Source: Amblyomma americanum (Eukaryota > Arthropoda > Arachnida > Ixodida > Ixodidae). Taken from it: DNA of 64,000 nt. Each line of letters starts with the position of its first letter. Positions within the stretch are counted from its first letter, which is position 1. Position numbers and translations under genes: made by a program. The stretch spans positions 100,215,394-100,279,393 of the forward strand of contig NC_135500.1 in assembly GCF_052857255.1 (NCBI RefSeq), read 5' to 3'. This document shows, one piece after another, positions 34,555 to 46,452 of this stretch. The notes below the pieces were generated by a model. That model saw only the letters and a list, made by a program, of their open reading frames with translations, had not been told where the DNA came from and ran no database searches.

Positions 34555-36082
34555 CTACCGTTTTACCTGGCGCATCCGAAAACGTCTCCCCCTTGATTTG
34601 GAGTTGAGCTGTGATCGTCTGTCTTCATTCAAATGGGGTTTCATTAGTACTTCATCCTCTCCTGTATTTTTCTTCCCACTGAACGTGGGCACCTCGGCAA
34701 CATCGCCTGTCTTCTGGGCCACTACCGAACATGCTGCCCTGGGGGCATACCGCCGTACGGGGAATCTTTCTTCATATTTCTTCAACATATTTACATGGAA
34801 AAACATCTTAGTGCCATCTATCAATACCTCATAATTCATGTCCTTTTTCTTCCGCGTCACAAGGTACGCGCCCTTTCATTGCATCATTAACTTATTATGA
34901 TCTGCGGGTAGCAGGACGAGAACCCTGTCGCCCGGATCCAGATTCCAATGAATGGCTTTCTGTTCATAATATCTCTTATGGCGTTCACGCGGCTTTCCCA
35001 GGCCTTGATGTGCAAGCCTGCATGTTTCCTTCAACCTGTCCCGCAACTCAAGAGCGTACGTGTATGTTGTCTTGAGATCTGATGCAATCTCTTTATTAGT
35101 CCACAGCTCCTTGAGTAATGCAAGTGGACTTCTAACGGTTCTTCTATACAACATCTCGAAGGGCGAGAAACCAAGACTTGTTTGGGGTACTTCATGGTAA
35201 GCGAACAAAAGAGCTGGGAGATATCTATCCCAATCAGTCGGTCTCTCCTGGCACATTTTTTTGATCATATTTTTGAGGGTGCCGTTGAACCGCTCTACAA
35301 GCCCATTACACAAGGGATGGTAAGGCGTCGTCAGTAACCGCCTTACTGACAAAAGGCGGTTAACCTCCTTCATTAGTGAAGTTCAAGCCCCGGTCACTCA
35401 AAATTTCTCTCGGGAACCCATAACGCGAAAACATTTCCACGTGACCCTCTGCCACTTGGATACTGTCAATAGTTCTCAGTGGAATAGCGTCAGGATAACG
35501 AGTGGCCACGTCAACCGGAGTAAACACATATCTATTGCCTTTGGCGGATACTGGAGAGATTGACCCCACAATGTCAATCGCCCCTCGCTGAAACGGTAGG
35601 TCGATGGCTGGCATCTTGCCCAGAGGTACGGGACCAACTCTTCCTTTCGGAACTGTGCGCTGGCACACGTCACATGAGCGAACAAAGCGCTTAACGTCAC
35701 TCTGAACACCCGGCCAAAAGAACTCCTCGGTGATCCTAGACACCGTTTTTTGAACACCCTGGTGTCCGGCCATAATGGCGTCATGTCCTAAGCGTAGCAC
35801 AGTCTCTCGCATATCTCTTGGTAACACCAGCTGTTGGACCCGCCTTCCTGAAATAAATATGCATTCCCTGTGCAAAAGACCATTTACCAATTGATACTCG
35901 AATGACGTCCGACTCTTCTTTCTTTTCACCCTTTCCCCGAGTCTTTCGAAGCAAGCCTTAAAGCTCGGGTCTTCTTTTTGCCTAATTATAATTTCGCCCG
36001 GTGTTACGCTCAGGCACATCCTAACAGGAGTAGAGAGCGGATGCTTCGTTGCTCGGGCTATCGCTTGAGCTCTTGTTTCCAC
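34555..36082 (-). pseudogene. inner element integrase
   Basis: Minus strand. Zinc-binding HHCC at the start: GHDAIMAGHQG and SCDVCQRT. Catalytic core: RGAIDIVGSI (first Asp), REILSDRGLNFT (second Asp), NGLVERFNG (Glu); all three acidic residues are present. A small deletion at about 35362 shifts the frame between FTNEGG and MKEVNRLLSV. A stop replaces Trp at about 34873 (LMMQ-stop-KGAYLV). The C-terminal part has the GPY/F-like MNYEVLIDGTK and FHVNMLKKYEERF. It would join viral-like cDNA to host DNA if intact. Confidence 0.85.
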
Positions 36083-36389
36083 TGCTGACGAGAAGCTGAC
36101 TGCACCCGTCTAAGCTGTCGCGGGCCTTTCCTCCTTTGAATGTTCTTCAACGTCGAGCATCCTCCACTCGGGATCTGGGTCTTCGACACTTCTTGCACCC
36201 GTAATGTTTCCCAGGATGAGATTATAGATGGGCTTTTATACGCATTTAGCCACTACCTGACCAGTATAATATGGCGTGGACACTAGAAACCTTGCTTCAG
36301 GAAGGTGCCTTAGTGTTCTATCTACAAGAGTGACGGCCGACGCTTCCCCTGTAAGATCCTCATTTTTCACCTGGCTTCTACGAACCAAG

Positions 36390-36420
36390 ACTGTTGGCTC
36401 CGCTGTCTCTAAGCACCAAT
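36390..36420 (-). pseudogene. inner element aspartic protease remnant
   Basis: The minus-strand reading RPILVLRDSGANS around 36396-36407 is the catalytic DSG motif of a retroviral-type protease. Flanking sequence 36110-36640 is shifted and incomplete. The reverse transcriptase that should follow is missing. Confidence 0.6.
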
Positions 36421-36630
36421 ATAGGACGGTCCCCTATTTGCCCAACCACCACTGGCATTGCTGCTTTCGACTTGGGTGTTCCCCTCACTGCCTCATTTTC
36501 CAGCGGCGTTTGCTCTCTTTTCAGGCGTGCAACTTCAGGTGGCGTGACAAATTCTACCCTACAGTCGACAACGCTTGCAACTTAGTCCTGCGTTCTGTAT
36601 CGGCACTCATCCAGAGTATGACCCCTTCTC

Positions 36631-37689
36631 TTACAACCTTGACACAAGACCTGTGTTTTTTTGGGCAGCACTACTAGTCCTACAGTCAGCTGCACGGTGT
36701 CCCATCTTGCTGCAGAGAAAACACCTTACTGGCGCCTTAGATGCACCGCCATATGCTGTTAGTTTTGCCGCATCTGTCTCTAGGGTCTTTTGGGTTTCCT
36801 CCTTTGCCTTACTCAGATTTCTTAACCCTTGAACCTTGAGGAATTGGTCTGCAGTGTCGGCGAACTCTTCCAACGAACACAACTTCCTTTCTTTCAGGAA
36901 TAGCGCCAGCTTTGATCTGCAACACGCTAAAAATTTCTCTTTGACCAGCTTGTCACGCACACCTTCAAAACTCTTTTCTGTGTTTGACATATCAAGCCAC
37001 CTATCAAAATAGTTGGATAGCCTGCAGGAAAATTGCTCAGCGGTTTCCGAATCCTCAGGTTTTGCGGTGCGAAATCTCTCACGAAAACCCTCTGCCGTAA
37101 GCCTGAATCTTTGGAGGAGTGCCTTTTTGACTTTCTCGTAGGCCATGAAATCAGCAGCAGGCATGCTTCTAAACACATTCATCGCCTCTCCGACTAAGCA
37201 CATGCTCAATGCCGTGGCCCATTCACTGCGCTCCCAGCCTTGCCCCAAAGCTATCCGCTCGAATCGTTGCAGATATGCATCCAGGTCATCTCTTTTGTCA
37301 TCGAAAGGAGCCATCAGCTTTCTTGGCCAAACTCTGGCCGGTCTAGGATATTTTGTACCCGCTAAGGAACGCTAATCATTGTCCGTGATCTCCTCATATC
37401 CTCCCGCGACATGCGCCTGTTTCCACAAAATAAACTCCTTCTCTCGTTCTATCCTTCTTTTCTCCTGTTCTGCCACGCGAGCTCTTCTAGCTTCTCGCTC
37501 TTCTGCTTCGCGAGCTCTTTTATCTGCTTCGCGAGCTCTCTCATCTCCTTCGCGAGCGTCTGTGCGTGATTGCGCACTTTCCTCTCTCTGCCTATCTGCC
37601 TCCTCTTTCTGCTGGTCGCAGCGACGCATCGCCTCTTCCTTGCTTAACTCAAGCTTGAGCGCCAGTTCTAACGTTCTTGCCAAATCCAT
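36631..37689 (-). pseudogene. inner element gag with an in-frame stop
   Basis: The start chosen is MDLARTLELALKLELS at 37689. The N-terminal 100 residues are a charged, probably coiled-coil segment with many R/E/A (for example DKRAREAEEREARRARV). One amber codon at 37372-37374 (...ITDND-stop-RSLAG) splits an otherwise open frame. The second part (from MAPFDDKRDD at 37314) has KEKFLACCRSKLALFLKER and SLEEFADTADQFL, similar to SCAN-like retroelement capsid domains, and the zinc knuckle CFLCSKMGHRAADC. Confidence 0.85.
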
Positions 37690-37778
37690 ACTTTCTGCCG
37701 TCGAGAGATCGGAAAGATCCGATACAAAGCAAAAAAGAAAAAGGAAATGTATCCTGGCACAGGCTTGCCACTTATCTT

Positions 37779-38544
37779 TGTCACGGATCTCTCCAGAGAA
37801 CACTCGGACCGAAAGAATGGACTAGGCGACGGGTGTACCCACACAAACGCACATTTAATACACCCTACGTGGCACACACACTAGCGTTCGTGCTCACGGT
37901 TGGTTCGGTGCGGCTGCGGCGTTGTATGGATCCCGTAGCCGACGTCGAGGCGGCGTTCGGCGTGCTTGGGCTGGCGTTGCTGGCTGCGTTTGACGTGCTT
38001 GGGCTGGCGTCACTGGCGGCGTTCGATGCGCTTGGGCTGGCGTCGCTGGCTGCGTCGCTGGCTGTGTCGTGCAAGCTCCAAGTCCAAGCGCCCGTGGAGG
38101 TGATTCCGGTGTTGTTGGCGTTGGGGCACCACCCGGATGGGTGGCAACAGCCCTGGAAACACCCCTGGCCGTAGCAGGTGGTAACGTCCTCTGTTGACTC
38201 CCCGGAACGGGCTCAGGCACGGCAGGTAGTCCACGATGCGATGTCGTAGAACGCGAGCTCACCGGAGCAGTAGCCGGCGTCGCTCTCTTCCACCCGATGT
38301 GTCCCTGAACTGCCGGAGCCTCCGCTTCTCTGCTGTTCCCCCCTGTGCCTCGCTCTCACTCGCCCTTTTATAGCCTCGGTGTTAGTCCACGTAAGCCTTG
38401 TCGTCGTCTTCTCTTCTCCACCAATCATCTCTCTCCATCTCAACGAATACTTCTTCTTCCTCTTCTTTATTCTTCGGTTAATTCGCGTCGTCTTCACACC
38501 TTTTTCCTTTAAAATTTAATATAGGCTCCTTAATATATATGAGA
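37779..38544 (-). repeat. inner element LTR (5' side, 766 bp)
   Basis: Near-identical to 33273-34137 except that about 106 bases corresponding to 33379-33484 are missing and the GC-rich tandem repeat differs in length. The outer end reads 'tatatgaga' instead of 'tatgtgaca'. TATA box on the complement near 38365. Confidence 0.9.
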
Positions 38545-38549
38545 CGCAT
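38545..38549 (+). repeat. target-site duplication CGCAT, right
   Basis: Follows the inner LTR end directly and matches 33268-33272. The outer gag/pol reading resumes here. Confidence 0.85.
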
Positions 38550-41500
38550 GCCGCTGTCCGTCCTTGCACCACCTGCGATGTCCTACTCCGTACCTCAGGT
38601 TCGCGTTCCGCCGGGGCCGCCGCCAGAGCCTTATGCTCATCAGGCCTTCTTTTCTTGTCGCTCGCCTTCCCCTCGCCGCCGCTCCATTGCATCAACGCGC
38701 CGCCGACTCCTCTCAGCCGAGCCGGGAAACTACACGTCGCAGTTCCGTAGGCACGAACTGCGTACTTCTCTAAACGTCGAAGTCTTTTTTCTCTCATGAA
38801 CTTTGTTGCCGTTACAGTTTAAGGTTTTCGGCGCTTGCCCTCGAAGGCACGTGTGCCGCTGCATCTGTTATTAGTAGAAAACTCTGTCCCTTGCTTCGCA
38901 AGATAACGACTCCTATTTTCCGCCTGTCGCTTATTACCGCAAACGCAGAGCACCTCCAGCCGACAGCTCTCTGCGCCGCCGGAGTTATAACTGTCAACGC
39001 TATGTATTTCATTCAATTCATAGTCTTTGCCACTTGTTCTCATGACGTCATTCTCGGCTGGGATTTCCTGTCCCAGCGTCATGCCCTGATTGACTGCGCC
39101 CATCATCAGGTCGAACTTTCCGTGACGTGTGTTATGCCATAAGCTACCGTGCATCGTGCTGCTACAAAACTCCTCGTCGCTAAGGACAACACTATCCCAC
39201 CAGTCAGCACTGTTCTCGTTCGCCTCTCTGGCACTTCTGCCGATGACGCTACAGTTTTGTCTTTTGCCTTCCAGCGTTGTTTTCTGCCGCCACCACGTAT
39301 CGCTGCCCTTCGCCTTGCTTGACCTGCGCAATGGTACCAGCACACTTCTGGTGGCCAACACCCTCTTGTCTCCCATCGCATTGCTTCGTGGGGAATGCGC
39401 TGGCCGTATTGAGCCGGTGGACCTACCCTTCGACCTTGATGACGCGGTCGCACATTCGCCTACTTGCCATGTTGATGCTTTGACTCCTACCCTTGTGGCT
39501 TCCGGCCAATATCAGCGTGATATCTTCAATTGTTTTGCTGACAGCGCCCTCGAGCCGCGCCACAGCGAGAAGCTTCTGGGCCTGCTGCACCATTTCCGCC
39601 CCTCGTTCGACGCGCCGTCAACTTCCTTGAGTCGGACAACAACCGTGTCTTACCACGACACCGGCCCTCACCCACCTCTCCACCACCACCCGTGCAGCGT
39701 TTCACTTACAGAGCGCCGTGTGATCGCCGAACAAGTCTACGGCATGGTCCCCCGTGGTGTTGTTCACGAGTCCAGCAGTCCCTGGTCGTCCCCTGTAGTC
39801 CTTGTGAAGAAAAGGATGGGTCCCATTCTCTTCTGCGTGTTCTGTCGCCGCCTCAACAAAATTACGCGTCGGGATGTGTGTCCGCTCCCGCGCTTCGAGG
39901 ATGCATTGTTTTCAAGGCTCAGAATTAATTTTCTCTCATGATTTGCGCTGCGGGTATTGGCAAGTTCCCATAGCCGCGGCTCATCGCGCGAAGACCACAT
40001 ACGTCACCTCGGACGGAATCTGCGAATGAAACGTTATGCCATTTGGCCTCTGCAACGCCTGACGCTGGAAAGTACAATAGACAACGTGCTGCGTGGCCTC
40101 AAATAGAATTTCTGTCTCTGTTATCTGGACGACGTCGTCGTCTTCTACCCTGATTTTCCCACTCATCTCAGTCGTATCCGCCAGGTCTTGACCTGCTTTA
40201 CACGCACCGTATAACTTAAACCGAAAAAATAGCACTTCGGCGCCCGCATGCTTAGTATCCTCGGCCACGTTGTGCGTGAAGATGGCGTTCTACCGGATGC
40301 TGACAAGCTGCGAGCCGTTGCTGACTTCCCGAAACCGCCTTCTGTCAAAGAACTACGCAGGTTCGTGGGCCTCTGATTCTTTTTCGACGCTTTGTCCGGA
40401 ATTTCGCTACAATGACAGCCCCCTTACACCGCTCTTGAATGACTCCTCTAACCTCTCCTCTTGGACACCAGCCTGCGACGGCGCCTTCGCGACGCTCCGC
40501 CACATTTTGACTCCCCCGCCCATGCTTCGTCATTATGATCCCGATGCTCGCACGGAACTCCAGCTGGATCGCTTCTCTGCAGGATCCCTGGGGACGTCTC
40601 GGCCGTTGGGCCCTCCGGCTTCAAGAATATGACATCCGTGTCGTGTACCGCTCAGACCGCAAGCATTCTGACGCAGGCGCTATCTCTCGGTCGCCGGTGC
40701 CGTCGCCTGCACTTACTGTTTGCACTGACCGCCCTCATCATCTCGGTTATGCCTTCCGAGCAGCGACGGGATCCTTGGATTCCTTCTCTGCTCAAAATCC
40801 TCTGTGCCCCTAACATGGCTCCTTATCTCCGGGCCCTCAACTCCAAGCTTCGTACTTCTCCATCCGGGATGGTCTTCTTTACCGCCGCAACTATACCTCT
40901 GACGGCAGAATCTAGCTGCTTGCCATCCCACGCCATGTCCGCTCAGGAGTTTGGACCCGTCACCGCGCTGGCCCGCAAAGCACTGAACCTGGCGTCCTGA
41001 ACCCCTATCATCGGCTTCGTCATCTCTATTACTGGCGTGGTATCCATGATTTTCTCCGTCGCTACCTTCGCTCGTGCACCGCCTGTCAGCAACGGAAGGT
41101 GTCATCTTGTCGCTCGGCCGGCCTGCTGCAGGGTTTACCATGCCCTGCTAACCCCTTCGACACCATCGGCATCGAACTTCGGGGCCCGTTTCCCTGAATT
41201 TCCGCCGACAACTGATGGGTAATCGTCGCTCACCTAACCCGTTATTTGGAGACAGCCGCATTTCCGAGGCGACGACCCATGAAGTCGCTTTCTTTATTCT
41301 CCACCATTTCGTTCTCCGTCACGGCGCCCCTCGGGGGCTCCTGAGCGGCAGGGGCCATGTCTTTTTATTCGAGGTAGTTCAAGAGCTCCTCTCAGCATGC
41401 GCATCCGTTCCCCCCCCCCCCACCGTGCGACTATAGTTTACCACCCGAAAACAAGTTGCCTCAAAGAGTGATTCCACCATACTCTGGGTGACATGCTCGC

Positions 41501-42058
41501 AATGTACGTTGCGTAAGACTGTTCGAACTGAGATCAGGTGCTTCCTTTTGTCAATTTGTGTATAATACGGCCCATCAAGCGACCAGAGTTTTCTCTTCCT
41601 TCTTCCTCTTAATCGGCCGTGACCATCCTCTACACTTGATACGATTTTACCGTACCGTCTTGATCCTTCACAGTACACAGCTATCTTAGACATCGGCCAA
41701 ATACATTAGGAGTGCCGTCAGCTGGCCTGCACCTTTACTCCCGCCAGCCAAGGCTACCGCAAAGACCTCCACGACTATGCCAAGCCTACTCCGATGTTCT
41801 CGGCAGACTCCCTCGTTTGGCTTTGGGTTCCTGCCGACAGCAAATTTTCGATCAAGTGCCATGGTCCTTACCGAGTCGTTTAACGCGTGTCTCCCGTCAA
41901 CTGCCTCATTGAGCCAGTTACGCCTTCCTCGGACCACCGCCGCCGCGGCCGTGAGACTGTCCACGTTAACCGCCTCAAACCGTACTATAAACGTCTGGTC
42001 GTCTCTTCGCCGCAATTCGCAAGGATGGCTACAGGATGACTACTGCCGCTCGGGCCAT
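38545..42058 (+). pseudogene. outer element pol, broken
   Basis: Protease remnant with HDVILGWDFLSQRHALIDC (about 39040-39100). Reverse transcriptase: VIAEQVYGMVPRGVVHESSS, SPWSSPVVLVKKRMG, GYWQVPIA, MPFGLCNA, and CYLDDVVVF at 40116-40142 with the catalytic YLDD intact. RNase H is truncated to [20 protein letters not shown]. Integrase: LRSCTACQQRK, FDTIGIELRGPF, and LRHGAPRGLLSGRGHVFL, where the family has SDRG, so the second catalytic Asp is Gly. The end VPADSKFSIKCHGPYRVV and GRETVHVNRLKPYY is the C-terminal domain. Many stops. Confidence 0.85.
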
Positions 42059-42230
42059 TGTAAGAACAAGCTCAGGGCGACTCAGCACTACCGCGCTTTG
42101 TCGTCACCGCTGGTGGCTAGAGCGTGAGCTTCGGTCTGAAGCTGCCGCCTCCGGCTGGCTATCTTTTCCTGCTGCGGCCTTACTTCTGCCTGCGTTGGTT
42201 GCCGTGACCCATCAGTAAATGCAGTCTTCA
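42059..42230 (+). repeat. outer element 3' LTR
   Basis: Starts 'tgtaagaacaagctcagggc' and ends 'gcagtcttca'. Pairs with 31943-32112; differences between the two are numerous, showing age. I could not define a target duplication around the pair. Confidence 0.75.
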
Positions 42231-44716
42231 CTTTGTGTATTTTGCTTTCGGGAGTTTGTTGCATCTCTATCCTGCACTAGCGCCGTACAGTTCTGTCTTA
42301 TCTTGGTTTGTGCAGTGGCGTTGTTCCCAATGTCGCTAAATTGTGAGTTCATTTCTGATGTTGGCGGCTGGTGGTTGGGCAGTTCGTAGAGAAGGAGATG
42401 GGTGGCGAGGTGGCCCGTGGGTGGTACTTGTGGTGGGCAGCTGGATTTTCCGCTGCTTCTTTTTTTTACTTGACCGTCGCTCTTACGCTCCGCTGCTGCT
42501 CGGGCTTAACGGGTAGAGGCAATGTAGAGGGTAGAGGTAGGTGAACTGTTGGTGGATGCCACTTTTGGAAGGCACTGTTGAACCGTTTGGGGTTGGATGG
42601 CGCTCCTGGAGGGTGAGGGCGGGTGCGGTGAAAAGGTGAACTGAGTGCGGCAGTGGGTGTGCGGGCAGCCCGTCAGCTACGGGGCGCCGTGTAGAGGTGG
42701 TTGGTGAGGGATGTTTCTGGGTGAGGGTGGCCATAGCGCTGCCTCCAACTAACGCCAGATTCCCGGCCTCGGGAGAGGCGAGAGGGGGCTACAGTAAAAT
42801 GCAGAAAAATACTGTGCAAATTTCAAGAAAACCGTACATTTTTACATCTGGGACCATATATTTTGCACCTAGATTAGCGTCCGGCTTTCTGAATCTCTTA
42901 AACAACGTTACACGACAGAAAGAGAATATAATGTACCATTAGACGAAAGGTAGACGATTCGAGATGGACAGTTTCGAAAATGAAAGAGTTGATGAAACCT
43001 GCTGTCTTGCATTATTATTCACGAGCTTTTTGGTTAGGATGATCTCGAGCTGATACGTAGTGTGGCTTCAAAATGGTTCCCACGTTCTCCACGTTCACTT
43101 CCATTATTTGAGATGTAGTTTAAATAGTTTCCCGTGAGAATACCTTGAAAAATTTATCTACTAAGGATGGCTTTCTTAAGATTTTAAACCATCGTCATCA
43201 TCCAGACACGCCTGGTACAGGAAGAACACCTCCCGCATTCATCTGCAATTAGCCCTCTCCCGCTCCAGCTCCAACCGGCCTATCAGCCGGAACTTTCTTA
43301 TCTTATCTGCCCAGTCGTGTGCTCATCACCTTTTCGATTCCTCTGAGTTCAGTACGAATCTAAAAAAAACTGGTAACGGTAATTTATTCTCGTGTTTTAT
43401 GACCTGCTCTGGCCAATTTACATGTTTTGATTTCAGAAAGAATATACCTTATTCTTTTTGTTTCCTCACGAAATGCTCGATACATCACCATTGACTTTTT
43501 CTTTAGGTATCTGATATTGTGCCTAAATTAATTTGGAGTCATTTAAATACAAAGCAAGTTTTTGCGCCTTGATGAGAACACGGTAGGAAAAGGTGTCATA
43601 TAATTTCCTCCTGGGCTATATATGTTATCTGTTCGTGGAGATATTTCAATTTTTTCTATATTTACAGTAAATTTAGCAGCTCTCACGTAACTTTCGAAAT
43701 TTTCGTTTCATGCTGGGAATATACTCAATGTTTAAGACTTAACAAATCATGAGGGGACGTGGCTACACAAAACCCTAGGACATAGCTTTGGAACAGCAAT
43801 GGGAATTGTCTTCCACCGAAAATAGTGCATCTTTACCTTCAACCTATGAACACAAAACCCTCCAGAAACGCATCCACCAGCAATCCATCTACTGTCACCC
43901 TTCCAGATGCCCCGACTCACGAGAAGCCTACGCCCCAGCGGAACCAAAAAGGGACGGTGAAATCCAATTCAAATGCAAAGCTAGCTGCTTCCAAAATTCC
44001 TAGCCTCCAGCCACGTCCCCCACTTCGCCGACCAATGGAGGAGGCTACCCACCTACCGACCGCCGCTTCTTACCCGCCGGCACTATACAGAAGCTCCACC
44101 CACCTTAAGCCTCCACAAAAAGTGACCCGGCCATTGGAATGGTTTTGCTCACAATAGGTGAAACAAAAAAAAAAACACACTGCGAATGTAGATATACGAC
44201 CAAGAATGCACGGCCTGGAGCCCTAATCTCGCGAAGGCAGTAACAACTTAAGTCCTCAACGCTGCCAAGCATGGAACGGTCAGATGTGCTTAAGAGCCCC
44301 GCTACACGGCTTTGAAGCAAACCCTTTGGAATGTATATTTTTGACAAAGACTGTACATGCCCATCTGGACATGCATTAACGAAAATTTCTTTTAGTTAGA
44401 GAATGAAAATGTAATGACTGAAAACGTAGTTTGGCTGCTATTTTAATTCAGTGAGCCGGCGTTGTTGTTGCGAGGTTTGTTTTCTGATAAAAGTTTAACG
44501 CATTTAAAGGGACCATGAAACGGGAGGCGATATTTACCGACGATAGGAAAAGCGCACGAGCGATGGGAATTTCATCATTCGTCACCGAACCGCAAAAATT
44601 TTAAAACCGGCTTCATTAACACTGAAGATATTGAAAATTAAAATAATGCGGCTCCTTGCCCCCCTCGAATATTACATGCCAGAAAAAAATAAAACAAACT
44701 AAAATAAAATAAAATA

Positions 44717-44841
44717 AACTACGGCACCTCTCTCATCCTTTCTTCTTTCACTCCCTCCTTTATCTCTGCCCTTACGGCGCGGTTCAGGTGTCCAACGATA
44801 TATGACACAGATACTGCGCCATTTCCTTTCTCCAAAAACCA
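44717..44841 (+). mobile_element. SINE 3' half
   Basis: 'ctacggcacctctctcatcc', 'ccttacggcgcggttcaggt', 'tactgcgccatttcctttct' and 'ccaaaaaccaatt'. The head is missing. It runs straight into the (ATT)n array, which may have grown from the SINE tail. Confidence 0.75.
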
Positions 44842-44975
<134 letters not shown>

Positions 44976-46346
44976 GACTGCACCCGTCCGCGTCCCACCT
45001 AGCCCCATTCCTCCGGTGCCACATAAACACGCACAATGAGAAACCTCATCTAGATTGCCCACTGACGTCTTGCGGGCGTCTAAAGCTCGCGGTGAGGTGT
45101 CGCCGTGATCAGCTGCTACTTACTGCGAGCAGCAATTATTTCAAATTATCTTAAAGGTAGGACCCACGACGTGTTCTTCAAGTTTTCGTCGAGTTTTCCT
45201 CTGCAGAGCTGTTGCACTAGAATGTGACCATCAACATCATTTCAGGGACTCTTGAGCAAACAGACTCTCTATACATTTTAAAGCTAGAGGTTTAAGGCTA
45301 CCGTACGGCGCAAAAGGTGGCTTCGGCATTTTGTCGAGCAACCCACCTTCCGTGGTTGAGTCGAGTATTACACCTTATATAGTCTTTGCTTGACGTGACA
45401 TAGTGGCGCCGGCATACAGCGGCCACCGAAAAATCTCCGCGATTTGATGTACGCCACTTCCTCAAAAATGGTGCACAAGTATAAAATATTTTAGGTTTGG
45501 ATCCTGCACCCCGGTGTCATACTTCAATGCGGTCATTTGATTGTGCGTTGTGTAGTGAGTACTGAAAATGTGTGCGTATATATAGAAGGAACATTATGTG
45601 CGTAAAGTAAATTAAGGATGTGGAAACTGCTGTGGTAATTGTGATAAAGGAGTGAATATGAACCACGGACAGCGGCTGTGCATGAATAGGAAAAGCTGAA
45701 GGTAGCCATAAAGGTAACGCTTTGTAGCTTTGAAGTGCCCCTCTAATTTTTTTTCATAACTTCTGTTTGTATATTAGTTTAAATGTTAATTAAATTATGC
45801 CGGTTCAGTTCTCAATCAGACGAATGATTAAGGCGTTTTTTACAGGTTCATAGTGTACGTTCTCTTGTGATCTCCTCACAATAAGATTTATGGGGGTCAA
45901 AATCACATGCGTTGTAGTCGGATACAACTTAAGCCTTCAGTGCACTTCCGCCCGCTTTCAGGACCAGCGCACAGAATTCCTCCGCGACAAAAAAAAAATT
46001 AGTCCGTTGTTAAAACTTCTCTTGTCACCTAAACAAGAAGCGAATCACGAGAAAAAAAAGTTATGAGCTCTAAAATTTTGATATCCACCTCGTTTAATAA
46101 ACTCGAACATTAAAGGCTGATTTCGTTTACTTTTGCGACTGGCTAGTGGAGTGATACAGTACGGCGCGGACCGTGGCCCAGTGTTGACAACTTGTTTTTT
46201 AAAAGTTATATCCTGTAATAGAATATTGCAATGTTGGGATAATTTTCTAGGAAAAGTTCCAATTGTATTCTCCTCTTTCGCTCTGCAGCAATTGTGTCTC
46301 TATTTGCAGCTCGACTCAACTTGGCTTGTTATGTGTTCTTACGCAG

Positions 46347-46452
46347 GCGGTTACATGTTCGCCACGAACACTTTGCACTTGGGGAGCTTTGCTGAGCTGG
46401 TGTCCTCGACGATGCAACCTGCTCCACAAAACGGCCGCTGTTTCACGTTCTG
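46347..46452 (+). CDS. MAM/LDLa gene, exon: MAM 4, middle strand
   Basis: Acceptor 'atgtgttcttacgcag', donor 'gtagga' at 46453. Phase 1 in, phase 2 out. The peptide GGYMFATNTLHLGSFAELVS and then NGRCFTFW fits the MAM run 'G.Ymyv......g..A.L.S......CL.FwY'. The split Trp codon (TG/G) is completed at 53020. The first exon of this MAM was not located. Confidence 0.85.

Larger units (their letters stand above)
33273..38544 (-). mobile_element. inner Ty3/gypsy LTR retrotransposon, internally deleted
   Basis: Inserted in the gag of the outer element on the opposite strand, between CGCAT target duplications. It has two LTRs, gag with a coiled-coil N-terminus and zinc knuckle, a protease remnant and a complete-length integrase region. 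Reverse transcriptase and RNase H are absent: only about 550 bases separate gag and integrase. It therefore cannot be autonomous. It belongs to the same family as the solo LTR at 22316. Confidence 0.9.
31943..42230 (+). mobile_element. outer Ty3/gypsy LTR retrotransposon, decayed and interrupted
   Basis: An old plus-strand element bounded by related LTRs (31943-32112 and 42059-42230). The order gag, protease, reverse transcriptase, RNase H, integrase is that of Ty3/gypsy. It is cut in gag at 33272 by a second LTR element and resumes at 38545. Without the insert the internal part would be about 4.7 kb, a normal size. Many frameshifts and stops. Confidence 0.85.

Noticed and set aside
38819..39376. 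185-codon minus-strand frame
   Set aside because: It is the shadow of the outer element protease and reverse transcriptase on the plus strand.
31938..42242. 'tattt' as a target duplication of the outer Ty3/gypsy element
   Set aside because: It fits only if the LTR end is moved 7 bases, and the motif is common in AT-rich sequence.
43825..44157. Proline-rich frame as a gene
   Set aside because: Low-complexity sequence without splice sites, start context or family similarity that I can recognise. It could be a retroelement gag fragment, but this is not supported.
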